DNA of 64,000 nucleotides from contig NZ_CP134779.1 of the NCBI RefSeq assembly GCF_031884435.1, positions 2,170,001 through 2,234,000 of the forward strand, read 5' to 3'. Within the stretch, counting starts at the first letter, position 1; each line of letters begins with the position of its first letter. This document shows, in pieces, positions 8,794 to 15,954 of this stretch. The translations under genes and the position numbers were made by a program. This DNA comes from Bosea sp. 685. Lineage in GTDB: Bacteria; Pseudomonadota; Alphaproteobacteria; Rhizobiales; Beijerinckiaceae. The notes under the pieces are model-generated. The model saw only the letters and a list, made by a program, of their open reading frames with translations. It was not told the origin of the DNA and did not search any database.

Positions 8794-9297
8794 GGTGAAA
8801 GTCCTCGGTTTTTTCGGGGCCTTTTGGCCCTGACAGCGATGAATTCGTTGTGCACTGCATATATGGGAGCAGCCTTGCCTGAAACAGAGGCGCCAGATCA
8901 GTTCCGTTATGCGCTTTGCGCATGTCGATTTAAGAAATGCTTCATAAATCGGGCGTCGTCCCGCGGTGGGGGTCTGGCAAGGCCATTAGAGTCGGTTCGA
9001 TTCTGCCTATCTTAGCGCCATTCGAACCGTCGGCCGTTAATAAATCGCTGCCTTGCCTTCTTTCTAGGCATGTTGCGCCTGCTCAGTTCATGCGTGAAGG
9101 CCGGGTCCATATGCTGACGCAAGGAGAGAGTCAGCCAAGCAGATGGTCTTGCGCGATAAGATTCGCGTTTTCCGCGATCGTCGGCCTTGCGATCACGCAG
9201 CTGTGACCATTTGCGGCCGATTGCGCCGTCCCGGCCCCTTGGCAGTGCATCCACGCCGCCGCACTCTGCCGCCCCTTCCGATAAGCGAGTAACCGCC
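8794..9297. other. 504-bp divergent intergenic region
   Basis: No gene is supported. It is AT-richer than its surroundings around 8920-9070. An inverted repeat CGATTTA (8926-8932) / TAAATCG (8945-8951) with a 12-base spacer lies ~135 bp upstream of the DUF1127 start and could be an operator; no regulator is identified. Confidence 0.5.
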
Positions 9298-10209
9298 ATG
9301 ACAAGCAGCACCGTGACGAGCAGCACCATCGCGAAAGCCGCCAAACCCCTGCTGGAGGGCCTGGACGGCCTCGTGCGCGAGCCCTTCTCGCGCCGTGGCT
9401 TCGTCATGACCGGGCTGGTCACCGGCTTCACCGCCGCCACCACCGTGGTGCAGGGCCAGACCATTTCCACCGATGCGACGGGGCTGGAGGCCGGCGAGGT
9501 CAAGATCCCGACCAGCGACGGCATGATGCCGGGCTACCGGGCCATGCCGAGCGGGGCAGGGCCGTTCCCGGTCATCCTCGTGATCGAGGAGATATTCGGC
9601 GTCCACGAATATATCAAGGACACCTGCCGCCGCCTCGCCAAGCTCGGCTACTGTGCCGTCGCGCCCGAACTCTTCGCCCGGCAGGGCGATCTCACCAAGA
9701 TGACCGACGTGCAACAGATCGTGCGCGACGTGATCGCGAAGAAGCCCGACGCGGAGATGCTGTCGGATCTCGACGCGAGCGTGGCCTGGGCCGCGGCCAG
9801 CTCGAAGGGCAATATCCAGAAGCTCGGCGTCACCGGTTTCTGCCGCGGCGGGCGCGGCGTCTGGCTCTACTGCGCCCATAATCCGGCGCTGAAGGCCGGC
9901 GTCGCCTGGTATGGCCCGCTCGGCGGCAACCGCAGCGACATCCAGCCCAAGACGGCGGCCGATGTAGTCGGCGAGATCAAGGCCCCGGTGCTGGGGCTCT
10001 ACGGCGCCGCCGACACCGGCATCCCGGTGGCGGATGTCGAGAAGCAGCGTGACGCGGCCAAGGCGGCCGGCAAGACGGTCGAGATCGTGATCTATCCGGA
10101 CACGCCGCACGGCTTCCACGCCGATTACCGCCCGAGCTACCGCAAGGCGGCGGCCGATGACGGCTGGACCCGGATGCTGGCCTGGTTCAAGACCTACGGG
10201 GTGGTGTGA
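9298..10209 (+). CDS. dienelactone hydrolase family protein with Tat signal
   Basis: 303-residue alpha/beta hydrolase. The N-terminus carries a twin-arginine signal (SRRGFVMTGLVTGFTAATT, residues 31-49), so export is predicted. The hydrolase domain follows, with VILVIEEIFGVHEYIKD (92-108), the nucleophile elbow GVTGFCRGGRG with Cys182, GAADTGIP with Asp239 and YPDTPHGFHADYRPSY with His271. This is the Cys-Asp-His triad of dienelactone hydrolases. The ATG at 9298 was chosen because it places the Tat motif about 30 residues in; the frame is open upstream. Exported DLH-like enzymes of this type are widespread, and the substrate is not known. Confidence 0.92.
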   Translation: MTSSTVTSSTIAKAAKPLLEGLDGLVREPFSRRGFVMTGLVTGFTAATTVVQGQTISTDATGLEAGEVKIPTSDGMMPGYRAMPSGAGPFPVILVIEEIFGVHEYIKDTCRRLAKLGYCAVAPELFARQGDLTKMTDVQQIVRDVIAKKPDAEMLSDLDASVAWAAASSKGNIQKLGVTGFCRGGRGVWLYCAHNPALKAGVAWYGPLGGNRSDIQPKTAADVVGEIKAPVLGLYGAADTGIPVADVEKQRDAAKAAGKTVEIVIYPDTPHGFHADYRPSYRKAAADDGWTRMLAWFKTYGVV

Positions 10210-10252
10210 GCCTGGAGGCGGGCGGGCTTCTTCTCTTCCGTCCGTACCCTCT

Positions 10253-10346
10253 CGTCATGCTCGGGCTTGTCCCGAGCATCCACGTCTTGAACGCTGCCTT
10301 CGACCGGCGAAGGCGTGAATGGTCGCCACAAGGGCGACCATGACGG
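10253..10346. repeat. 94-bp palindromic repeat R1, copy a
   Basis: It begins CGTCATGCTCGGGCTTGTCC and ends GGCGACCATGACGG, so the termini are inverted (CGTCATG/CATGACG). Copy b at 10913-11006 has the same length and orientation and differs at only a handful of positions. Confidence 0.9.
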
Positions 10347-10416
10347 GAAAGTCGATGGTCAGTCCGCTTGCTCAGAAGCGAATCCTGCGGAGCGATCCGG
10401 CACCGCGTTCCGCTCC

Positions 10417-10677
10417 TCAGCGGGCGCCTCTCATGCTGGTGCAGTTCATGAACGCCATATGTGCCGGGCTGCCGCGCTTCGCCGACCGCCAGCGCATGTG
10501 GCCGGGACGGTGAGGGTCGGGGTAGACGCTCCCGCCATTCTCGAGCGCGCATGCGCATGAGACTCGGTCCCTGAACGTCCGGCATTCCTGAGGCGTCCCG
10601 CCGAACTGGGCGAAAGCCATTGACGACAGGCCGATGCTGCAAAGCGATGCGATGCCGAGCAATGAAATAGCATTCAT
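10417..10677 (-). CDS. small secreted cysteine-containing protein, unknown function
   Basis: 86 residues. The first ~23 form a clear signal peptide (MNAISLLGIASLCSIGLSSM ending AFA, then QFGG), leaving a mature domain of about 63 residues with four cysteines (CRTFRDRVSCACALENGG... MNCTSM). I do not recognise the family. AAGGA lies 10 bases before the ATG. The gene is enclosed by the two direct copies of repeat R1. The signal peptide and ribosome site argue that it is real; the short length keeps the call tentative. Confidence 0.55.
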   Translation of the reverse strand: MNAISLLGIASLCSIGLSSMAFAQFGGTPQECRTFRDRVSCACALENGGSVYPDPHRPGHMRWRSAKRGSPAHMAFMNCTSMRGAR

Positions 10678-11021
10678 TCTGAAGTCGTCCTTATCTTTAG
10701 ATGAGGTCTACCGCATAAATGCAACCTTAGGGTGCTGCTGACACTTGCGCAAATTCGCAATTTCCTACCCCTGCCGCAAAGGCATCGCTGAATAATCTGG
10801 CTGCTATTTTGCACCGCTCCGGTGCTGCCCCACATCCTTGAACCGGGCTCGCGGGAACGTGGCGCGGTTCATCCCGGCCTGCACAGGCAAGGCGCTGCGT
10901 CCGCGCTCTTTCCGTCATGCTCGGGCTTGTCTCGAGCATCCACGTCTTGAACACTGCCTTCGACCAGCAAAGACGTGGATGGTCGCCACAAGGGCGACCA
11001 TGACGGACGCGGCGCCCGCGC
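10678..11021. other. intergenic region holding repeat R1 copy b
   Basis: No gene is supported. The left part (10680-10800) is AT-richer and probably carries the promoter of the small secreted protein. The right part is repeat R1 copy b, which ends 16 bp from the stop of the N-acetyltransferase gene. Confidence 0.5.
10913..11006. repeat. 94-bp palindromic repeat R1, copy b
   Basis: Same length and orientation as copy a (10253-10346), with the inverted ends CCGTCATG / CATGACGG. The two copies flank a 566-bp segment carrying the small secreted protein gene. Confidence 0.9.
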
Positions 11022-11864
11022 TCACCCCGCGATATTGCCCACTGCCTTCGCCCAGGCCTCATCCTCGACCTCAATCCCGAAGCGCTGCGCCAGCACGGCC
11101 CTGAGCGCGGCATCGTCCGCGATCTCCTGAATGACCGACGGTTCGCCCAGCCGATGCTCCGATAGGCGCCGGTTCAATAGGGCGAGCCGGCCTTGCGGCA
11201 GCACGCGGGCGGCGATCAGGCTGTGGGTGAAATGCGAGGCGGGGTGGGTCGCGACATAATGGTTGGCGAGCTGGTCGTCGATTGGCCAGGTTTCGTCGAG
11301 GGTGAAGCGGTAGATCAGGCGCCATTCGCCGGCGACCTTTGCGCGCAGCCACCAGATCTCGCCGCTGCGGTCGAGCCGGTAGGGCTCGTGTGGGGTCGGC
11401 TGCTCGATTTCGGGGACGAGCCGCATCGGGCCGGTCAGGACCTGGCCGCCAAGGCCGATATCGCAGAGCAGATCCTGTCCCTCGCAGGTCAGGCGCAGCA
11501 GCTTGTGGGTGCGCGCAACCTGAGCCTCCTCGGGCTTGCCGAGCATGACGCGACCCGACATCTGCGCGACCGTGAAGCCGAAGGCCTCCAGCACGGCCTT
11601 GAACAGGGTGTTCTGCTCGAAGCAATAGCCGCCGCGTTGGGAATGCACGAGTTTCGCGACGAGCGCCGGCAGGTCGAGCGGCGGCGTGCGGCCCGAAAGC
11701 GGGTCGAGATTCTCAAAAGGGATCGCCTGCGGGTGCAGGAGATGCAGCGCGTTCAGTGCGGCACGCGTCGGGGCGACCGCGCCGTCATAGCCGATCCGGG
11801 CGAGATAGGCGGCAAGGTCTGGGGCGGCAAGGTCTGAGGCGGAAAGGGCGGCGCTGTGAGGCAT
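11022..11864 (-). CDS. nat: arylamine N-acetyltransferase
   Basis: 280-residue cytosolic enzyme that transfers acetyl from acetyl-CoA to arylamines or hydrazines. The N-terminal IPFENLDPLSGR is followed by the catalytic segment QRGGYCFEQNTLF with Cys81, then THKLLRLTCEG with His120 and LLCDIGLGG with Asp135, the Cys-His-Asp triad of the family. Length is normal (NATs are ~275-290). The start is the ATG of MPHSAALSAS. It stands alone and is divergent from the PsiF-like gene. The natural substrate is not evident. Confidence 0.95.
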   Translation of the reverse strand: MPHSAALSASDLAAPDLAAYLARIGYDGAVAPTRAALNALHLLHPQAIPFENLDPLSGRTPPLDLPALVAKLVHSQRGGYCFEQNTLFKAVLEAFGFTVAQMSGRVMLGKPEEAQVARTHKLLRLTCEGQDLLCDIGLGGQVLTGPMRLVPEIEQPTPHEPYRLDRSGEIWWLRAKVAGEWRLIYRFTLDETWPIDDQLANHYVATHPASHFTHSLIAARVLPQGRLALLNRRLSEHRLGEPSVIQEIADDAALRAVLAQRFGIEVEDEAWAKAVGNIAG

Positions 11865-12160
11865 GGTTGTCTCGTCGGTTGCATCGTCCCCGGCTGCGGC
11901 GCAATGCCGAGTCGAGCTTCAGCGGGGAGAGTTGCGCCTTGTGGCGGCGCTGCGCAAATCGCGGGCGGGGTTCGCCGGCCGGGCTGGATCCGCGCAAATA
12001 TCCGCCTGGCAAGTATCCGCCTTGTGAAAACTTCCGTTGCGGCAGCAAGGCGCCTGCGATGACTTCGTCCGGGCAAACCAATCGCGCCCGATTTCTGCCC
12101 TTATTAAGTCATTCCTTGGCATTCGCTGTCCGATATCGGGCAAGCCGAGCGAGGTTGATC

Positions 12161-12439
12161 ATGAAACACGTCTCAATTCTCTCAGGTGCTGCCGGCCTGC
12201 TTTTGATGTCGATGTCGTTTGCCGGTGCGCAGACGACGCCCGCCACACCGGCAACGCCCGCCGCCAAGCCGGCGGTGACCGCGCCTGCCACCACCACGGC
12301 CCCTGCCGCTGCCAAGCCTACGGCTGCCGCTCCCGCGACGCGGACGGCGAAGTCCAAGGAATGCTCTGTACAGGCCGACCAGAAGGGTCTGCACGGCAAG
12401 GAGCGCAAGAAATTCCGCGACGCTTGCAAGAAAGCCTGA
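12161..12439 (+). CDS. exported PsiF-repeat-like small protein
   Basis: 92-residue protein. It has a signal peptide (MKHVSILSGAAGLLLMSMSF, cut after AGA), a low-complexity Ala/Pro/Thr linker (about 25-65) and a C-terminal PsiF-type repeat ECSVQADQKGLHGKERKKFR followed by DACKKA. PsiF is a phosphate-starvation-inducible protein of unknown function in enterobacteria; similar Cys/Lys motifs occur in many short periplasmic proteins. The ATG at 12161 opens directly with the signal peptide; the longer upstream frame lacks one. Confidence 0.8.
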   Translation: MKHVSILSGAAGLLLMSMSFAGAQTTPATPATPAAKPAVTAPATTTAPAAAKPTAAAPATRTAKSKECSVQADQKGLHGKERKKFRDACKKA

Positions 12440-12518
12440 GTAAAATAGCCTGAGCCTGGCCCGCCCGCCATCTCCCGGCGGCGGGCCTTTCGAGGTTTCC
12501 AGAAAGGGGTGGGGCGAG

Positions 12519-12881
12519 ATGAGTTTGCTTGATGGGTTGAAAGGCGCGCTTGGTGGCCTTGTCGAACAGGCGGAGGCGCAGCTGCTGCCCGAATTGCTGT
12601 CAAAAGCCCTGGCCAGCACCAGCCTCGGCTCGGTGCAGGGGCTGCTCGAGAAACTGCAAGCCTCGGGGCTGGGCCCGCAGGTCGCGTCCTGGCTTGGCAG
12701 CGGCGCCAACCAGCCTGTGACGGCTGATCAGATCGAGGCGGCGCTCGGTGACAATGTCATCGGCAAGATCGCCTCGACCTTCAACCGCTCGCCCGATGAG
12801 GTGGCCGGCTTCCTCGCCGCCCATCTGCCGACGCTGATCAACGCGCTGAGCCCGAACGGGGCCTTGCAGCCGCACGCTTGA
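12519..12881 (+). CDS. YidB family protein (DUF937)
   Basis: 120 residues beginning MSLLDGLKGALGGLVEQAEA, with a long amphipathic helical N-terminus, the GLGPQVASWLGSGANQPVTADQIEAALG segment (about 51-78) and the C-terminal LAAHLPTLINALSPNG, both characteristic of YidB/DUF937. The function is unknown; the family is small, soluble and helical. A purine-rich GGGGCGAG precedes the ATG. It follows the PsiF-like gene by 79 bp on the same strand. Confidence 0.88.
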   Translation: MSLLDGLKGALGGLVEQAEAQLLPELLSKALASTSLGSVQGLLEKLQASGLGPQVASWLGSGANQPVTADQIEAALGDNVIGKIASTFNRSPDEVAGFLAAHLPTLINALSPNGALQPHA

Positions 12882-12910
12882 GCCTGAGAATCCGACGTCC
12901 AGCTAACGCG

Positions 12911-13067
12911 GGGAACCCTCTCCCGGAGGGAGAGGGCAGGGTGAGGGGTCGGCCGTTTGACGCTTTGGCCGCGACCTCACCGCTGCTTCGCTGTGAGGAC
13001 ATCACGCCACTGGTCCAGGGGCCTACACCTCACCCCTACCCCTCTCCTTACAGGAGAGGGGTTCTCC
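12911..13067. repeat. inverted repeat pair (family R2)
   Basis: The left arm (12911-12950) carries AACCCTCTCC...GGTGAGGGGTC. The right arm (13026-13067) is its approximate reverse complement, CCTCACCCCTACCCCTCTCC ending in GAGAGGGGTTCTCC. The ~75 bases between have no gene. Confidence 0.75.
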
Positions 13068-13122
13068 GTTGCGGTTCCTGCGGCTGCGCGAAATCTCCGC
13101 CGGCGTTTCCGCTGCAGTTTTT

Positions 13123-13510
13123 TCCTTCCCCCCTCGCGGGAGAAGGTGGCGCGCAGCGCCGGATGAGGGGGCGCCGCGCCCTGTCCGGTTGGCGTCGCGT
13201 TCAGGCTAAATGGTGAGCTCACAGCGCCCCCTCATCCGTCTCGGCTACGCCGATCCACCTTCTCCCGCCAGGGGAGAAGGGAATCCCGCACTGCTTCTTT
13301 CTCCCCATCAAAGTGGGCTGTTGCCGACTTTGACACTTAGACCGCCCATCTCGGGTAAGCTCGAGATGGGCGGGAGAAGGTGGCGCGCAGCGCCGGATGA
13401 GGGTGTGCCCTTTCAGTAGAAGGCACGGCGGCGGCGTTGCACCCAAACAATCAATGGCACGCCCCCCCACCCCTGTCCCTCTCCCATCCGGGAGAAGGGT
13501 TCTCCGCGCG
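13123..13510. repeat. cluster of GC-rich palindromic repeats (family R3)
   Basis: Several copies of CTTCTCCC..GGGAGAAGGTGGCGCGCAGCGCCGGATGAGGG in both orientations (13123-13175, 13222-13282 inverted, 13295-13407). The last contains the motif CTGTTGCCGACTTTGACACT and a CCCATCTCGGG...CCCGAGATGGG-like hairpin. The same elements recur at 48996-49225 and 51153-51215. Confidence 0.8.
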
Positions 13511-13874
13511 TGATCCTGTGAGTGCGGCGCCCCGAAGCTCTCGGGAGTGGGTCGTAACCCCACCCGCAGGCGCAGGCCCGTCTCTGGTACCTCAGGGTCT
13601 TTAAGCTTTCCGAGTTCTGATCTATAAAACAAATCGCAACGTACCGGATTTCTTTGCGGTTGTATAATTGCATACATTATCGCAAAAAACTGATATAAAT
13701 CAATATTTTATGAGATACAAAATGTTCCCCAAATGGTACAGCTGCGAAGCGATCCGGTACGACGCGGTTATGTTTCCGACTCGGGCCACCTCTTTGGGGC
13801 AACTTTAGGCGCCAATTTCGGATGATTTGATTTCCGATAACCACATACGATGTGGCAATATTGATGTATGGATA

Positions 13875-13903
13875 TTGACATGTAATTTTTTCGCGCTTAA
13901 CTA
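13875..13903 (+). promoter_or_regulatory. putative sigma-70 promoter of the three-gene operon
   Basis: A perfect TTGACA (13875-13880) is followed by a 17-bp spacer and TAACTA (13898-13903), 31 bp before the GTG start of the first gene. The -35 and the spacing are ideal; the -10 is partial. Confidence 0.55.
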
Positions 13904-13934
13904 GCCGATGGAACGTTAATCTAAGGGGGCGCCA

Positions 13935-14408
13935 GTGTCAGGTTCCGAGATCGAAGAGATGTTCAGCATAACCCTCACGGGGCCGGGGATTTCCATCGAG
14001 CGTGAAGTGAGTGCCAACAAAGTGGCGGCAATCATGGGCATTATTATAGGCAGCTCTCCGTCTGAAGCAGTAATCACCTCAACGTCCAATATCGGCGGCA
14101 TTGCTAAACCGGAAAAGGTCTCTCTGCGCGAGTTTTTGGATGAAGCGAAGGCGATTACCAAGCCGGATCAGATTGTCGCCATCGGTCACTATATGGCCGT
14201 TCACGAGGGCAAAGACATCTTCTCTCGCGAAGATATCAAGGCGCGTTTTCAGTCAGCACGTGAGCGGCTGCCGTCTAATTTCCCCCGCGACTTCAACGTC
14301 GCAATTAGTAAGGCAATGATCGCGGACGATCACCTAAAGTCAGGTCACTACTACGTGACGAAGACTGGCATACAAGCTGTCGAGCGACATTTTGGTGCGA
14401 AGAATTAG
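13935..14408 (+). CDS. unrecognised protein with C-terminal winged-helix-like domain (operon gene 1)
   Basis: 157 residues. The N-terminal ~45 look like a strand-helix unit (FSITLTGPGISIEREVSANK, then VAAIMGIIIG). The C-terminal ~90 (SLREFLDEAKAITKPDQIVA onward; EDIKARFQSARERLPSNF; HYYVTKTGIQAVERHF) have the helix-turn-helix-wing pattern of a winged helix with a terminal beta hairpin. No catalytic motif is visible. GTG 13935 is preceded by AAGGGGG; ATG 13959 is an alternative start. The gene is first of three, 17 bp from the next. Base composition is lower in GC than neighbouring genes, suggesting transfer. I do not recognise a named family. Confidence 0.75.
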   Translation: MSGSEIEEMFSITLTGPGISIEREVSANKVAAIMGIIIGSSPSEAVITSTSNIGGIAKPEKVSLREFLDEAKAITKPDQIVAIGHYMAVHEGKDIFSREDIKARFQSARERLPSNFPRDFNVAISKAMIADDHLKSGHYYVTKTGIQAVERHFGAKN

Positions 14409-14425
14409 CGAAGGGATTTTCGATC

Positions 14426-15145
14426 GTGGCTCTAAAGGACCTGGTTGCAGATCGCAGCAAGCTCACGGAGGCGGCGATTGAGGAAATCGTTCGCGACTAC
14501 GTGCGGTATGATCCCGGCACTTATGAGGTCGTATTGACGCCTGCTGGTTTGGCGTTGGGTAATGACGCCAAAGTTCTGGTGCTGCTCGTTGCCATCGCTG
14601 GGTGGAAGTACGTAGTCGATGAAGTTCAAGCCGTCGATACGAAGCCCTCCGCCATGGAGCAGATGACGGGTATTGTCGGCGGCACTCTCCGTCCTGTGCT
14701 TAAGAAACTCAAGGACGCACATTTGGTGGTGGCGACGGGCGAGGGCTACGCTGTTCGGGTGGCCAATTTCGATGCCATTAGTCGTGTGGTCGCGGGCGAG
14801 AAAGCCATTGCGAGGCCCACCCCGCGCAAGACGAAGCGCGCTTCGTCGGAGGAGGACTTCAGGACGACGGAGCGCCCGCCATCCTCTCCCGAAACCGGCG
14901 CTACGAAAAAACGCCGGAGAGCCGGTGTCCCCATCGTGAGTTCGCTGCATCGGCTCGTTGATTCCGGATTCTTCGTAGAAGAGCGGACGCTCGGCAAAGT
15001 CGTCTCTCGGCTCCATGAGATGGCGATTACTGCCAAAACGACATCTTTATCAGGGCCAATCGCTGATCTTGTCCGCGCGGGAAAGCTCACGCGCAAGAAG
15101 GTCACGGAAGGGGGTAAGGATATTTGGAGCTACAGGAGCGGGTAG
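14426..15145 (+). CDS. unrecognised protein with two winged-helix-like regions and a basic linker (operon gene 2)
   Basis: 239 residues. The N-terminal part (~1-120) contains VLVLLVAIAGWKYVVDEV and MEQMTGIVGGTLRPVLKKLK followed by a short hairpin (VVATGEGYAVRV), which resembles a winged-helix DNA-binding unit. A charged, probably disordered linker (~127-165, RPTPRKTKRASSEEDFRTTE ... TKKRRRAG) leads to a C-terminal helical domain ending TLSGP-like LSGPIADLVRAGKLTRKK and WSYRSG. The start is GTG after AAGGG. No enzyme motif is seen. It ends one base before gene 3, so the two are probably translationally coupled. Confidence 0.75.
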   Translation: MALKDLVADRSKLTEAAIEEIVRDYVRYDPGTYEVVLTPAGLALGNDAKVLVLLVAIAGWKYVVDEVQAVDTKPSAMEQMTGIVGGTLRPVLKKLKDAHLVVATGEGYAVRVANFDAISRVVAGEKAIARPTPRKTKRASSEEDFRTTERPPSSPETGATKKRRRAGVPIVSSLHRLVDSGFFVEERTLGKVVSRLHEMAITAKTTSLSGPIADLVRAGKLTRKKVTEGGKDIWSYRSG

Positions 15146-15146
15146 C

Positions 15147-15890
15147 ATGCGTGACACCATCGTCGCTGATCTATCAACGAAGATTCCGGCCTCGCTCGCC
15201 ACCGAGTTGGTAGAGGCGTACGAGCAACTTGTCGCTAAGCACCGCGGTGGGGATTTCGAGGGAGCGCTAACCAAAGCGGGCCGTTTTGTCGAACATGTGC
15301 TCCGGGTGCTCGAACATATCCGCACCGGTGCTGCCCCGACTGAAATCAAGCAGGTCGCAACAACCATACAGGCCATTGAGAAGGACGCTAACCTGCCTGA
15401 ACCTCTGCGCTTCTTGATCCCGCGAGCCGCTGGGATGATCTATGGCATGCGGAGCAAACGAAACGCGGTGCATGTGAAAGAGACAGACCCCACGGCAATT
15501 GATGTTTCACTTGCTGTCGCAGCGGCCGGCTGGATCATGGCAGAACTTCTCCGTCTCTATCACAAGTCGGACGAAAAGGCTGTAGCCGACGCTATGCTTG
15601 CCTTAACCCGCGGTACCATCCCGATGGTGGAATCAATAAATGGGCAGGTCTTCGTGGGCAAGACAGTCCCGGCAAAGGTCGAGGTATTACTCTTGCTTGC
15701 TCATGCGAAGCCGAAAGGCATAAATCGCACTACTATAGGCAATTCAGCAAAATGTAGCCAGCCCTCCGTATCTACCGCCCTGAAAACGCTCGGGGCGGAG
15801 CGAATGGTTCATCTTGGAGCGGACCGATCTTACTACATAACCAGCAATGGAGAGCAGACTCTCGGTCAGTGGTTGCTCCGAGCGGGTTAA
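15147..15890 (+). CDS. HEPN-like domain plus C-terminal winged helix, unknown function (operon gene 3)
   Basis: 247 residues. The N-terminal ~140 are all-helical and contain MRSKRNAVHVKETDP with Arg102 and His109 six residues apart (R-x6-H), the spacing of HEPN-type RNases. The surrounding pattern, an N-terminal helix bundle and LAVAAAGWIMAELLRLYHK after the motif, also fits HEPN/Abi-C-like proteins. Residues ~175-240 (AKVEVLLLLAHAKPKGINRT, CSQPSVSTALKTLGAERMV, YYITSNGEQTL) form a MarR-like winged helix. ATG 15147 lies one base after the stop of gene 2, with CAGGAG upstream. HEPN assignment is by motif only. Confidence 0.75.
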   Translation: MRDTIVADLSTKIPASLATELVEAYEQLVAKHRGGDFEGALTKAGRFVEHVLRVLEHIRTGAAPTEIKQVATTIQAIEKDANLPEPLRFLIPRAAGMIYGMRSKRNAVHVKETDPTAIDVSLAVAAAGWIMAELLRLYHKSDEKAVADAMLALTRGTIPMVESINGQVFVGKTVPAKVEVLLLLAHAKPKGINRTTIGNSAKCSQPSVSTALKTLGAERMVHLGADRSYYITSNGEQTLGQWLLRAG

Positions 15891-15954
15891 CTCCCCATTC
15901 TATGTGGGCGGTTATCGGTCACGCTCGGTGTCCGTTGTTATCACTTTGACGCCC

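Larger units (their letters stand above)
12882..13934. other. 1.05-kb gap: repeats, then AT-rich leader of the three-gene operon
   Basis: The first 630 bp consist almost entirely of the R2 and R3 repeats. From about 13613 to 13934 the base composition changes abruptly to AT-rich (TATAAAAC, AATATTTTATGAG, TAATTTTTT). No protein gene is supported here; overlapping frames come from the repeats. Confidence 0.7.

Noticed and set aside
12911..13510. Possible CRISPR array from repeated motifs
   Set aside because: The repeats are inverted, unequal in spacing and partly palindromic over long stretches, with no regular spacers; they are dispersed elements.
13219..13677. 152-codon minus-strand ORF in the repeat region
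   Set aside because: It lies over R3 palindromic repeats; its translation comes from repeat sequence and has no domain.
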